NCBI GenBank assembly: GCA_021405315.1
Contig: QWIH01000005.1
Span: 1 to 64,000 of the forward strand
Length of the DNA stretch: 64,000 bases
Source: Leptolyngbya sp. PLA1
GTDB taxonomy: Bacteria > Planctomycetota > Phycisphaerae > Phycisphaerales > UBA1924
Direction of reading: 5' to 3'
Part shown: positions 1 through 8,517 of the stretch, piece by piece
Position numbering within the stretch: the first letter of the stretch is position 1
Layout of the letters: the number at the start of each line of letters is the position of its first letter
The notes under the pieces: model-generated
Told to the model about the DNA's origin: nothing
What the model saw: only the letters and a program-made list of their open reading frames with translations
The model's database searches: none
Program-made: the position numbers and the translations under genes

Positions 1-1
1 C

Positions 2-223
2 ACCGGAAGCGGCGGAGGAGGCGAGGAGGGCGGTGCGGGCGGCGGTGGGGGCGGGCGAGGCTCGGCTCCGCGTCAAGAGACCCGGCCCGAGCCCCGAGAG
101 AGCGCTTCAGGGGCTCGCAAGCCCGAGCCTGCGAACCAACCTCAGCGCCCGCGGTCGCTCTACGGCTCCAGCCGACGGAAGCTGAACCCGAGCGAACTGA
201 ACAAGCGCCCGAAGCCGGAGTGA
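2..223 (+). CDS. C-terminal end of an unidentified protein (5' truncated)
   Basis: An open frame enters from the left edge and ends at TGA 221-223, giving about 73 residues. It is low-complexity: a run of Gly and Glu/Gly residues, then an Arg/Pro/Lys-rich tail. A disordered basic tail of this kind is common at the end of nucleic-acid-binding proteins, but nothing here identifies the family. The frame is chosen because it is open from the edge and stops shortly before the next gene. Very GC-rich DNA gives spurious open frames easily, so reality is likely but not certain. Confidence 0.5.
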   Translation, partial: TGSGGGGEEGGAGGGGGGRGSAPRQETRPEPRESASGARKPEPANQPQRPRSLYGSSRRKLNPSELNKRPKPE

Positions 224-239
224 TGGGGGCAGGGCGGTA

Positions 240-268
240 TTGACGTGGCGGGTATGCTGCCGGATACA
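240..268 (+). promoter_or_regulatory. Weak candidate sigma-70-like promoter for the protease gene
   Basis: TTGACG at 240-245 and GATACA at 263-268 are separated by 17 bases, 14 bases before the ATG at 283. A GGAGG ribosome-binding site at 270-274 follows. The -35 match is good and the -10 match is poor, so this is only a candidate. Confidence 0.25.
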
Positions 269-282
269 CCGGAGGCTTCGCC

Positions 283-2322
283 ATGTCCATCCTTTCTCTT
301 TCAGTCATCGGGATGTTGCTCACGGCGGACCCGCGGCCACCGGTACCGGTGGATACGGCGGCCCTGCGCGCGGCGCTCATCGCGGCTCCGGAGGTGGGGG
401 AGAACGGCGCGGTCGTGTGGCTGCCCACGGGAGAGGTGGGCGATGAGCCGTTCGAGGTCTGGAGTTCGCCCGTCATGGCTCCGGAGCTTGGGGCGAGGTT
501 TCCGGAGATTCGGACGTACGCGGCGCGGAGTCTGCGAGACCCGAGCGTGAGTGCGCGGCTGGACCTGTCTCACAACGGGCTCCACGCGATCGTGCTGCGG
601 GGCGGGCGCGGGGAGCTACTTTCGGCTGTGCCGGGGCAGCCGGGGCTGGTGACGCGCGGGATTGTCGGCCAGGGGCACGAGGGGTGGGAGTGCCTTGTGC
701 CCGGAGGCGGGGGCGGCGGTGCCCCGACCTGGGCGGAGCGCGGACCGCTCTCGCTCCGCAGGCTTCGGGCCGCGGTCGCGTGCACGGGCGAGTTCACGGC
801 GGACGCTTCGGCGGCCCAGGGGAGGGCGCCGAACCTCGCCGACGGGCTCGCGGCGGTTGTGACGATGGTGAACCGTGCCAACGCGTTGCTGGAGCGGGAC
901 GTGGCGGTGAGGCTCGAGCTCGTTCCGAACAACGACGTCCTGATCTTCCTGAACCCCGCGACGGATCCGTACAGCGCGACGGACAGCGGCGCGAATCTCT
1001 CCGCGAACATGTCGACGTGCGCCGCCCGCATCGGGAATGCGAACTTCGACATCGGACACGTGCTGACGCGCATTCCGGGCGGAGTTGCGTACTTGCAGGC
1101 GCCGTGCACAAACAACCGCGCGGGGGGCGTCTCGGGCCTGCCGCGCACGGACACGGGCGACCCGTTTGATCCGCAGGTTCTGATGCACGAACTGGGGCAC
1201 CAGTTGGGAGCCAACCACACGTTCAACGGCAGTATCGACCGGTGTCTGAACAACCGCAACGGATCGACGGCGTGGGAGCCCGGCTCGGGCACGACGATCC
1301 TGTCATACGCGGGCGGGTGCCCGGTGGGGAACGTGCCGCCGGGCGACAACATCGTGATCAACCGTGACGTGATGTATCACTCGGGGAGCCTGCTGGAGAT
1401 GCGAGCGTGGCTGGCAGGCGCGGGCGCGAACTGCGGTGCGCCGCTGGCCGTGAGCAACCAGCCGCCGGTGCTGGACAGCATGCCTCCGGCGACGGGTCTG
1501 TACATCCCGCGCGGGACACCGTTCGAGCTTGGGGCGACGGTGAGCGACCCCAACGGGGACTCTGTGACGCACTCCTGGGAGCAGTTCGACCTCGGGCCGC
1601 AGCAGCCATTGACCGGCGCGGACAACGGGCTTTCACCGCTCTTCCGGAGCTTTGCCCCGCGGGCCGATGCCGCGAGAGTGTTTCCGCAGTGGAGCGACGT
1701 CCTGGGCGGCCTCGCGACGCCGGGTGAGCGTCTGCCTCAGGTGGGCCCGGCGACGCGCAAGTTTCGCCTGGTGGCACGGGACAACTTCCCGAGCGCGGGT
1801 GGCGTGACGATCTCGCACAACATTGAGGTGCAGGTCGCTCAGGGCGCCGGGCCGTTTGCGGTGACGGCGCCGTCGGCGGGCCAGACCGTGTCCGGCGTGT
1901 CGGTGGCGCGATGGGACGTCGCGGGCACGGACCTCGCGCCGATCAACGCGTCGCACGTGAGGATCGATCTCTCGCTCGACGGCGGGGCGACCTTCGGAAC
2001 CGTGCTCGCAGAGAACGAGGCGAACGACGGCGAGGCGGCGCTGGAGTTTCCCGCGGTGGACGCGGCGGCGGCGAGGGTGCGCGTGCGGGCAGTCGCCGGC
2101 ATCTTCTTCGCGGTCTCCGGCGAGTTCGCGCTGCTCGCGTGCGCGCCGGACTACAACGGCGACGGATCGGTGGACCAGGACGACGTGTCGAGGCTCATCT
2201 CCATCGTCGGAGGCGGTCCGAACGATCAGGGGATTGACCCAGACTTCAACCGCGACGGAGCGATCGACCAGGATGACGTGACCGCGCTTGTTCACACGGT
2301 GGCGGGGGGCGGTTGCCCGTAA
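283..2322 (+). CDS. Secreted reprolysin-like zinc metalloprotease with C-terminal dockerin-like calcium repeats
   Basis: The 679-residue protein carries the extended zinc motif HELGHQLGANH at residues 302-312, with the HExxHxxGxxH spacing of metzincin (reprolysin/ADAM-like) proteases; His302, His306 and His312 would bind zinc and Glu303 would be the catalytic base. A short hydrophobic N-terminus looks like an export signal. A middle region of about 400-600 is beta-rich and Ig/cadherin-like. The C-terminus has two EF-hand-like loops starting at Asp623 and Asp654 (DYNGDGSVDQDD and DFNRDGAIDQDD), the dockerin-type pair common on exported planctomycete proteins. The ATG is supported by GGAGG 9-13 bases upstream. 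The likely role is extracellular or surface proteolysis. The family call is firm; the substrate is unknown. Confidence 0.88.
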   Translation: MSILSLSVIGMLLTADPRPPVPVDTAALRAALIAAPEVGENGAVVWLPTGEVGDEPFEVWSSPVMAPELGARFPEIRTYAARSLRDPSVSARLDLSHNGLHAIVLRGGRGELLSAVPGQPGLVTRGIVGQGHEGWECLVPGGGGGGAPTWAERGPLSLRRLRAAVACTGEFTADASAAQGRAPNLADGLAAVVTMVNRANALLERDVAVRLELVPNNDVLIFLNPATDPYSATDSGANLSANMSTCAARIGNANFDIGHVLTRIPGGVAYLQAPCTNNRAGGVSGLPRTDTGDPFDPQVLMHELGHQLGANHTFNGSIDRCLNNRNGSTAWEPGSGTTILSYAGGCPVGNVPPGDNIVINRDVMYHSGSLLEMRAWLAGAGANCGAPLAVSNQPPVLDSMPPATGLYIPRGTPFELGATVSDPNGDSVTHSWEQFDLGPQQPLTGADNGLSPLFRSFAPRADAARVFPQWSDVLGGLATPGERLPQVGPATRKFRLVARDNFPSAGGVTISHNIEVQVAQGAGPFAVTAPSAGQTVSGVSVARWDVAGTDLAPINASHVRIDLSLDGGATFGTVLAENEANDGEAALEFPAVDAAAARVRVRAVAGIFFAVSGEFALLACAPDYNGDGSVDQDDVSRLISIVGGGPNDQGIDPDFNRDGAIDQDDVTALVHTVAGGGCP

Positions 2323-2524
2323 GCGGGTGCAGATCGCGCCCACAAATCTGAACGCGTCGGACGGTGGCTCGCACGACGACGTGTGCCGGAGTCAGGTTTG
2401 CGCGCTGCCCGGGGCCACCGAATCTGTTCACTCGGGCACGCGCAGTTCACGTGACTGGTCCGCGTTGCGTCGATAGTCCCAATGGCGGCGTGCCCCGCGA
2501 CGGAATGGGGCGGAGCCATCGGGG

Positions 2525-3268
2525 GTGGCGGCGGTGAACGTGACTGATTCTGACTCGAGCGTGCTCGTCACGATGGCCCGGGCCATCAACGCGAGCGGGC
2601 GTCTGCAGAGGCTTCCGGGCGTGCCGACCCCGGATTGGTGCGAGCGTGCTGCGGCGGCGCTCGTGGTGCTGGTGCCTGACGGCGGCGTGGTGGTCGGGCT
2701 TGGGAGGCTGGGGACGTCAGGGAGCGTGGTGGAAGTGGTGGGCGCGGGCGCCGCGATCGGCCCTCTAGCCGTTGGCGCGCCGAGCGCACTGATGCTCCGG
2801 TCCGCGTTCGAGCGCCCGCGGGAGTTCTGGTGGTCTGCGGAGTGTGCGGGGCCCCTGTGGGACTGGATCACGGGGGCTCGCCTCGCGTGCGCCTCCGCGC
2901 CACTGGAAGGGGGCCGGGCGGCGATGCTCGTCTCGGCGGCGGCGCCGACGGGCGCTGCGATGTGGGAGGCCGCGCTCGCGAAACTCATGATCCCGCTGAC
3001 GGAGGCATCGCGGCTGGCGTTTGGCGACGGGACGCTAAGGCCGTCGGAGTGGCTGAGTCCGCGGGAGCAGGACGTGCTGTCGGGGCTGATCGTGGGGAAG
3101 TCGATACGCGAGATTGCAGCGGAGAGCGGGAGGAGCGCCCACACGGTGCATGATCATGTGAAGAATCTGCACCGGAAACTGCGGGCGAACTCGCGGGGCG
3201 AGCTTGTGGCGCGGGCGCTGGGACATGCCGCGGCCTGGCCGCCGGCCGGCGGGCCCGGCGAGCGGTGA
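2525..3268 (+). CDS. LuxR-type transcriptional regulator
   Basis: The protein has 247 residues. The last 70 form a LuxR/GerE helix-turn-helix beginning LSPREQDVL at residue 177, with the recognition-helix region around SAHTVHDHVKNLHRKL. The first 170 residues are a small alpha/beta sensor-like domain, perhaps GAF/PAS-like, that I cannot assign. There is no phosphoacceptor receiver domain. The start is GTG 2525 (GTG 2534 is an in-frame alternative) and no clear ribosome-binding site resolves the choice. It stands alone between the protease and a convergent lipoprotein gene six bases downstream, so its targets cannot be read from context. Confidence 0.8.
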   Translation: MAAVNVTDSDSSVLVTMARAINASGRLQRLPGVPTPDWCERAAAALVVLVPDGGVVVGLGRLGTSGSVVEVVGAGAAIGPLAVGAPSALMLRSAFERPREFWWSAECAGPLWDWITGARLACASAPLEGGRAAMLVSAAAPTGAAMWEAALAKLMIPLTEASRLAFGDGTLRPSEWLSPREQDVLSGLIVGKSIREIAAESGRSAHTVHDHVKNLHRKLRANSRGELVARALGHAAAWPPAGGPGER

Positions 3269-3274
3269 GCCGGG

Positions 3275-3808
3275 CTACTTCGGGGCCGCCAGCGCGGACT
3301 CGACCTTGCGTGCGAGCCTGGCCTCGAGTTCCGGGTCCCGCGAGACGGCGACGGCGTAGCCGATCCACACGCCCCGGTCGGAGAGCGAGGGGTCGCGTGA
3401 GATGGTGGTGAGTTGGATGGAGCGCGGGTTGGGGCGCACGCCCGGGGACTGCACGCGGGAGACCGTGACGGTGACCACGCCGGTCACGGGCTCGCCCTCC
3501 GCCGGCGCGGGCTCGAAGGCGACGCGCACCTCGCGGCGCTGGCGATTGAAGAGATCGGACGTTTCCTGTGTGGGCGTGGACTGCTCGGTGTCCCAGGGGG
3601 TGGCCCAGCCGGCGGAGGCCTTCGGGAGCGTGGTGATCACACCCGCGCGGGCGTCAACGCGCTCGATGTCAAAGCCCGAGTCGCGGAGCACGGCGCGGGC
3701 GGCGACGAAGGCGTCGTCGTATCGGCCTGCGGGAACGGCGAACTCACCCGTGCCTCGGGCGGCGCACCCGACCAGAACCGCCGCGGGCAGGAGCAGGAGG
3801 AGTCTCAT
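3275..3808 (-). CDS. Predicted lipoprotein of unknown function
   Basis: The 177-residue product begins with a lipoprotein signal whose lipobox LVGC puts the acylated Cys at residue 15. The mature part is small and mixed alpha/beta, with alternating strands, and has no motif I recognise. The open frame extends further upstream but would run into the divergent gene, so the ATG at 3808 is chosen because it places the signal peptide at the N-terminus. The start faces the HMA-protein gene across only 42 bases. There is no Shine-Dalgarno sequence; a TACGCT hexamer ends six bases before the ATG. Confidence 0.75.
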   Translation of the reverse strand: MRLLLLLPAAVLVGCAARGTGEFAVPAGRYDDAFVAARAVLRDSGFDIERVDARAGVITTLPKASAGWATPWDTEQSTPTQETSDLFNRQRREVRVAFEPAPAEGEPVTGVVTVTVSRVQSPGVRPNPRSIQLTTISRDPSLSDRGVWIGYAVAVSRDPELEARLARKVESALAAPK

Positions 3809-3839
3809 GCGGGCAGCGTAGTCTGGGTGCGGCGGGCCG

Positions 3840-3853
3840 TACGATCCGCCATG
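3840..3853 (+). promoter_or_regulatory. TACGAT hexamer five bases before the ATG (leaderless-type -10 candidate)
   Basis: TACGATCCGCCATG occupies 3840-3853. The same arrangement, TACGATCCGACATG, precedes ubiX at 7898-7911. No Shine-Dalgarno sequence is present at either start. Confidence 0.4.
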
Positions 3854-4984
3854 CGCCACGCTCTTTCCCTGCTGATTGCCCTGGTCATGTGCCTCGGGCT
3901 CGCCGCGCCCTCGCCCGCGCAGGAGACCCTTCTGACGCTGAAGGTTCCGTCGCTCTCTTGCGAGGGCTGCCGCTCGTCGGTGGAGGCAGCGCTGGGCCCG
4001 GTGAAGGGTGTGCGCGCGGTAGAGATGAATCTGGCGACAAAGGCCGTGCGCGTGTTCATGGACGAGGGCGGGAGGAGCGCGACGCGGCGGGTGGTCGATG
4101 CTCTCGCGGTCCATGGCAAGAAAGTGACGGAGCGGACGGAGAGCGCGTTTGAGGGGATGCGGGGCGTGCCTCGGGAGCGTCTCGCGGTGCTCGCGCGGGG
4201 TGTGGCGCTGAAGGCGGGTTTCGAGCCGGTGCCGCCCTCGGACCTCGCGGCCCTCCGCGAGGCGGGTCTGACGCACGTGCGTCTCGAGTTCGAGCCCGGC
4301 AGGATCTGGGATGCGGAGTCACACCGTGTGCGCAAGCCGGAGATGGATGCGGTTCGCGGAGCCGCTGCGGCGGCGTTGAACGCGGGGCTCGGCGTGGTGC
4401 TGGTGGCGGCGGGGTCTGAGGCGCCATGGACGACGCCCGACGAGCAGGGCGTAGTGATTGAGGTTGAGCGCATGTGGTCCGAGGTGGCCCGTGAGATGGC
4501 GGGCCTGGACCCCGCCAAGACGATGTTCGAGGTGGCGGGCATCGGGGCGGCGGTGCCATCAGACGAGCACCGCGAGGCGGCGCAGCGAGCCCTCCTGCTC
4601 GCGGTCCGCGAGGCGGCGCCGGACCACACGGTGGTGCTGTGGACACCCTCAGATCGGCACGGCGGTGCGGGATTGCTCGCGAACGTGGTCTTCGCATTCG
4701 AGTGGGAGTTCGGGAAGGCGGCGAAGGACGGCGCGGCGAAGATCGCCGCGTGGGGGAAGGAGCAGAAGGCGCCGCTGTATTGCCGCGCACTTGGGGCGCT
4801 GGCCCCTTGGGAACAGTCCGGCGGATGGACGATCGAGAAGGCGGTGAAGGACCTGGAGGCACGGGGGATCGGCTGGGCGACGCCGGGGCTGGACATGCCG
4901 GCGGGCCCGATGAGCGGTGCGCCCGGGGCGAGGCGCGTCGAAGGGGCGCAGCGTGCCGCTCTCGGCCTTGCGCCGGCTCCGTGA
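3851..4984 (+). CDS. Exported protein with an HMA metal-binding domain and a degenerate GH5-like barrel
   Basis: The 377-residue protein has a cleavable signal peptide (residues 1 to about 23). A heavy-metal-associated (HMA) domain of about 70 residues follows, with the metal-binding CEGC at 37-40. Residues of about 110-365 resemble the TIM barrel of GH5 cellulases (GLTHVRLEFEPG early strand, AGLGVVLVAA second strand), but where GH5 enzymes have the catalytic NEP this protein reads FEVAGIG, so glycosidase activity is doubtful. ATG 3851 is chosen because it begins the signal peptide. thiL starts nine bases after the stop. A periplasmic metal-binding role is likely; the function of the second domain is unknown. 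Confidence 0.7.
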   Translation: MRHALSLLIALVMCLGLAAPSPAQETLLTLKVPSLSCEGCRSSVEAALGPVKGVRAVEMNLATKAVRVFMDEGGRSATRRVVDALAVHGKKVTERTESAFEGMRGVPRERLAVLARGVALKAGFEPVPPSDLAALREAGLTHVRLEFEPGRIWDAESHRVRKPEMDAVRGAAAAALNAGLGVVLVAAGSEAPWTTPDEQGVVIEVERMWSEVAREMAGLDPAKTMFEVAGIGAAVPSDEHREAAQRALLLAVREAAPDHTVVLWTPSDRHGGAGLLANVVFAFEWEFGKAAKDGAAKIAAWGKEQKAPLYCRALGALAPWEQSGGWTIEKAVKDLEARGIGWATPGLDMPAGPMSGAPGARRVEGAQRAALGLAPAP

Positions 4985-4993
4985 GAGCATCAC

Positions 4994-5902
4994 ATGCGCG
5001 AAGACGACCTGCTGTCGCACGTTTACCGGCGGTCTTCCGACCTCGAGCGGGCGTTCCCGTGGGTCGAGGCAGGGCCCGGAGACGACTGCGCTGTGGTGCG
5101 CGTGGGGCAGTCCCGCGTGCTGATGAAGACGGATCAACTCGTGGAGGGGCGGCACTTCGTGCCCGGAACGCCCGTTGCGATGTTCGCGCGAAAGGCGGTC
5201 ACGAGGCCCCTCTCGGACCTTGCGGCGGCGGCGGGCAGGCCCATCGCGGCGCTCGCGGCGGCGGTGCTGCCCCCCGCATGGCGCGGCGGGAGGGCCAACG
5301 AGGTCTTTGATGCGCTCTCCAGCGTGGCTCGGGGGTTTGGTTGCCCGCTTGTGGGCGGGGACATCGCGATGACCGAGCTCGGGCCACTGGTCCTGACCAT
5401 CAGCATCGTGGGCGAGCCGCACGCGGCGAGGGGGCCCGTGACACGGCGCGGCGCGCTGCCGGGAGATGGCCTGTACGTGACGGGCCGGATCGGGGGCTCG
5501 TTCGGCGAAGGGGGGCTGGGCCGGCACCTGGCGTTCGAGCCAAGGCTCGCGGAGGCGGCGGCGTTGGCCGACGTGCTCGGTGGCCGGCTCCACGCGATGA
5601 TGGACCTCTCCGACGGGTTGGGCATCGACGCCGGGCGTCTGGCGAAGGCCTCGGGGGTTCGGATCGAAGTTGACGCCGGAGCGATCCCGCTTGCGCCCGA
5701 AGTCCAGGGGGTGGAGCGGGCGATCCGTGACGGGGAGGACTACGAACTGCTCTTCACGGCGGAGGGCGAGGTCCCGGGGGTGCTCGCGGGCACGTGCGTG
5801 ACGCGCATCGGCCGGGTGGTCGCCGGGTCGGGCGCGGTGCTCGTGACGGGGAGCGGAATGGTGGAGATCTCCGGCCAGGGCTGGGACCACGGTGCGAGGT
5901 AG
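4994..5902 (+). CDS. thiL: Thiamine-monophosphate kinase
   Basis: ThiL phosphorylates thiamine monophosphate with ATP to make the active cofactor thiamine pyrophosphate. The 302-residue sequence shows the family signatures: GPGDDCAVV at 27-35, TDQLVEGRHF at 46-55 (Mg/ATP-binding acidic residues), VGGDIAMTE in the middle, MDLSDGLGIDAGRLA, and DGEDYELLF near the C-terminus. The length matches the family (about 300-350). It lies nine bases after the HMA-protein gene and is probably co-transcribed with it, although the two have no obvious functional link. No other thiamine genes are nearby. Confidence 0.95.
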   Translation: MREDDLLSHVYRRSSDLERAFPWVEAGPGDDCAVVRVGQSRVLMKTDQLVEGRHFVPGTPVAMFARKAVTRPLSDLAAAAGRPIAALAAAVLPPAWRGGRANEVFDALSSVARGFGCPLVGGDIAMTELGPLVLTISIVGEPHAARGPVTRRGALPGDGLYVTGRIGGSFGEGGLGRHLAFEPRLAEAAALADVLGGRLHAMMDLSDGLGIDAGRLAKASGVRIEVDAGAIPLAPEVQGVERAIRDGEDYELLFTAEGEVPGVLAGTCVTRIGRVVAGSGAVLVTGSGMVEISGQGWDHGAR

Positions 5903-5924
5903 GCGCCACTACCATGCGGTCCTC

Positions 5925-7175
5925 ATGAGCGGCGTTGTCATCGTGGTCGGCGGGGGAATCGTCGGGGCGTCGTGCGCCTACGAGCTGGCGCTGCGGGGCT
6001 GGCGGGTCACTCTGCTGGACGCGTCGCGGGTCGGGGGCGGGTGCAGTCAGGGCAACTGCGGGTATGTGTGCCCGAGCCATGTCTACCCGTTGGCCCGGCC
6101 GGGAACGATCGCGGCGACCCTGCCGCTGGTGTTCAGACGGAACAGCCCGTTTGCGGTGCGTGCGAGGCTGGACCTGCCGCTGTTCGCGTGGTTCGACGCG
6201 TTCCGCCGGTGCTGCACAGAGGCGCAGGTCGAGGCGACGATGGGTGCGCTGCACGACCTCCTGGCCGCCGGGAAGGCGCGGTACGAGGAGGTGATCCGCG
6301 CGGAGGGGATCGACGCGGAGTACGAGCAGCAGGGGTGCCTGTTCATCTCGAAGGACGAGGCTCACCTCGACCACTTCGAGGCCGACAACCGCCGGATGAC
6401 CGAGCGATTCGGGTACGGAGCGCGGCGGATCGATGGGAAGTCGCTGGCGGCGATGGAGCCGACGCTTCGCGATGGGCTGGGTGGTGCGTGGATGTTCGAC
6501 TGCGATGCGCACCTCAGACCGGATCGCTACATGGCCGGGCTGCGGGCGGTGCTGCTCCGCCGGGGGGTGCGGGTCTGCGAGGGAACACGCGTGGTCGCCA
6601 TCGAGGGCGAGCACGGGCGTGCGACGGGCGTGCTGACGGAGAGCGGGCGCATGGAGTCGGACGCGATCGTGGTCGCGACCGGCGCGTGGACTCCAGAACT
6701 CGCTCGTTGCATCGGGGCACGGCTGCCCATCGTTCCGGGGAAGGGGTACAGCGTGACCCTGTCCGGCGGCCAGCAACTGGCGCGGCGCCCCATGGTCTTT
6801 GAGCAGCACCGCGTCGCGGTCACGCCGTTCCGTGGGGCGGTTCGCATCGGGAGCACGATGGAGTTTGCCGGGTACGACGCGACGATCCGGGACGAGCGTC
6901 TTCGGCTGCTGACGGAGAGCGCCTCCCTCTACTTCAAGGAGCCGGTGCGGGCCACTCGCGAGGGGGCGTGGTTCGGGTGGAGGCCCATGGTGCCAGACGG
7001 CAAGCCGTTCATCGACCGGGCGCCGAGGTTCCGCAACGTGATGGTGGCCGCCGGCCACAGCATGATCGGCATGAGCACCGGCCCCGGGACTGGCCAGGTC
7101 GTGGCGCAGCTGCTCAGCGGGGAGGCGCCGGCGTTTGACCCGGCGCCGTTCCGCATCGGCCGCCGGATGGGCTGA
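5925..7175 (+). CDS. FAD-dependent amino-acid oxidoreductase (DAO / DadA-like)
   Basis: The 416-residue flavoprotein opens with a Rossmann dinucleotide-binding motif, VVGGGIVGASCAYELALRG, at about residues 5-23, and ends with the DAO-family FAD-binding segment GHSMIGMSTGPGTGQVVAQL. The architecture matches D-amino-acid dehydrogenases, which oxidatively deaminate D-amino acids and pass electrons to a membrane quinone; the exact substrate cannot be read. ATG 5925 places the Rossmann motif at the N-terminus; an earlier in-frame start at 5892 would overlap thiL. TACCAT lies nine bases upstream and no Shine-Dalgarno sequence is seen. The stop is one base from the stop of the convergent lipoprotein gene. 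Confidence 0.85.
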   Translation: MSGVVIVVGGGIVGASCAYELALRGWRVTLLDASRVGGGCSQGNCGYVCPSHVYPLARPGTIAATLPLVFRRNSPFAVRARLDLPLFAWFDAFRRCCTEAQVEATMGALHDLLAAGKARYEEVIRAEGIDAEYEQQGCLFISKDEAHLDHFEADNRRMTERFGYGARRIDGKSLAAMEPTLRDGLGGAWMFDCDAHLRPDRYMAGLRAVLLRRGVRVCEGTRVVAIEGEHGRATGVLTESGRMESDAIVVATGAWTPELARCIGARLPIVPGKGYSVTLSGGQQLARRPMVFEQHRVAVTPFRGAVRIGSTMEFAGYDATIRDERLRLLTESASLYFKEPVRATREGAWFGWRPMVPDGKPFIDRAPRFRNVMVAAGHSMIGMSTGPGTGQVVAQLLSGEAPAFDPAPFRIGRRMG

Positions 7176-7176
7176 G

Positions 7177-7845
7177 TCAATACGAGCCGCGATCTGGCGG
7201 GTTGATGTCGTCCTGCTCCTGCTGCCAGGTGTACTGGTCGACGCGTTCGATTTCGGGGATGAAGTAGGGCGCGGGGAGGGAGGTCTGCTGGGTCGGGTGC
7301 GCGCGGGCGTGAACGACGTGCCAGGGCTCGGTGCCGCCCTCGAGGCGCACAGTCACGAGCTGGTAGATGGGCTTCCCCTCGGGGTCGGCGCCCAGTTCCG
7401 GCATGGGGCGAAGCACGTCGACAATGGCGGTGTTGAAGCGCATCCAGACGCGGGTCACATGGAACGTGGGCTCGCCGGAGTGAACGACCTCCGGTGACAT
7501 GGGGCGGCACTGGGGCCCGATCTCCGCGGCGATGCGCTCGTAGTAGCTCCGCCTCAAGCCCCGGGGGAGGTTCACGACACAGGCATAGGGGACGAGGGTG
7601 CTGGCCTGGTCCTTGGCGCTGGCGGCTTCGAAGTTGAGCGAGCCGGGCGGGTAGCGGTTGGCGACGTACTGGATGCTGCGCACCATGGCGGTGGCGGCGG
7701 CGGGCTGGTTGGGGCTCTCGGGGATGCCGCGAGAGGTGGGGATGCCCGGGGAAGAGACGTACTGCTGGCATGCGGCCGGGAGGAGCGCCAGGGACAGGAT
7801 CGTCGCGAGGCGCAGGACGCGGGGTGTCTGGAGGGCGTGCTTCAT
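7177..7845 (-). CDS. Predicted lipoprotein of unknown function
   Basis: The 222-residue product has a lipoprotein signal with lipobox LPAAC, acylated Cys at residue 26. The mature region begins with a Pro/Ser-rich linker and continues into a globular domain with several aromatic residues; the C-terminus is acidic and polar. I recognise no family. ATG 7845 is chosen because it starts the signal peptide. The frame remains open upstream only through the divergent ubiX gene. TACAGT lies eight bases before the ATG instead of a ribosome-binding site. Confidence 0.72.
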   Translation of the reverse strand: MKHALQTPRVLRLATILSLALLPAACQQYVSSPGIPTSRGIPESPNQPAAATAMVRSIQYVANRYPPGSLNFEAASAKDQASTLVPYACVVNLPRGLRRSYYERIAAEIGPQCRPMSPEVVHSGEPTFHVTRVWMRFNTAIVDVLRPMPELGADPEGKPIYQLVTVRLEGGTEPWHVVHARAHPTQQTSLPAPYFIPEIERVDQYTWQQEQDDINPPDRGSY

Positions 7846-7897
7846 AGCGCGGGACTGTAGCCGAGGGGCCGAAAGCGGCCATCCCCGACGCGGGAGA

Positions 7898-7911
7898 TAC
7901 GATCCGACATG
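7898..7911 (+). promoter_or_regulatory. TACGAT hexamer five bases before the ubiX ATG
   Basis: TACGATCCGACATG matches the sequence before the gene at 3851 in 13 of 14 positions, at the same distance from the start codon. It is a leaderless-promoter candidate without a recognisable -35 box. Confidence 0.4.
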
Positions 7912-8517
7912 CAAGGTGTCCAGAAGCGGTTTGTGCTTGGGGTGTCGGGGGCGTCGGGGGCGTGCTACACCCTGAGGTTTCTGGAGTTGCTGCTCGCGGG
8001 TGGGCACGAGGTGCACCTGGTGGTGACGGACTATGGCCGGCGGCTGCTCGCGGAGGAGGCCGGGATCGAGTCGCTCAGTCGCGAGAGGCTGTGTTGTGCC
8101 TCACCCACGGGCCCCGGAACGCTGGTCGTACACCCGAACAAAGACGTGGGGGCGGTGATCGCCAGCGGGAGCTTTCTGCATTCGGGGATGGTCGTGCTCC
8201 CGTGTTCGTCCGCGTCGCTTGGCGCCATCGCGACCGGGAGCGGGAGCAACCTCCTGTGCCGGGCCGCGGCGGTCACGCTGAAGGAGCGCCGGCCCCTGAT
8301 CATCTGCCACAGGGAGATGCCCCTGAGCCTGATCGACATTCGGAACATGGAGACGCTGGCGCTGGCGGGCGCGACGCTGTGCTCACCCAACCCGGGGTTC
8401 TACCTCGGACCGACGCGCGTTGAGGACTTGGTGGACTTCGTCGTGGGGAAGGTGCTGGACCTTCTGCATGTGCCGCACACGCTGGCGACGCGATGGGACG
8501 GGTCGACCCGTCGCTAG
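7909..8517 (+). CDS. ubiX: Flavin prenyltransferase UbiX
   Basis: UbiX makes prenylated FMN from FMN and dimethylallyl phosphate; the product is the cofactor of UbiD-type decarboxylases. The 202-residue protein has the expected marks: GVSGASG at 11-17 near the N-terminus, an IASGSF segment, the CSSASLGAIATGSG FMN-binding loop, REMPLSLI, and the NPGFYLGP stretch near the C-terminus. The length is typical. No ubiD-like gene is in the window, so its partner must be elsewhere. Its 3' end overlaps the convergent ppk2 by four bases. Confidence 0.95.
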   Translation: MQGVQKRFVLGVSGASGACYTLRFLELLLAGGHEVHLVVTDYGRRLLAEEAGIESLSRERLCCASPTGPGTLVVHPNKDVGAVIASGSFLHSGMVVLPCSSASLGAIATGSGSNLLCRAAAVTLKERRPLIICHREMPLSLIDIRNMETLALAGATLCSPNPGFYLGPTRVEDLVDFVVGKVLDLLHVPHTLATRWDGSTRR

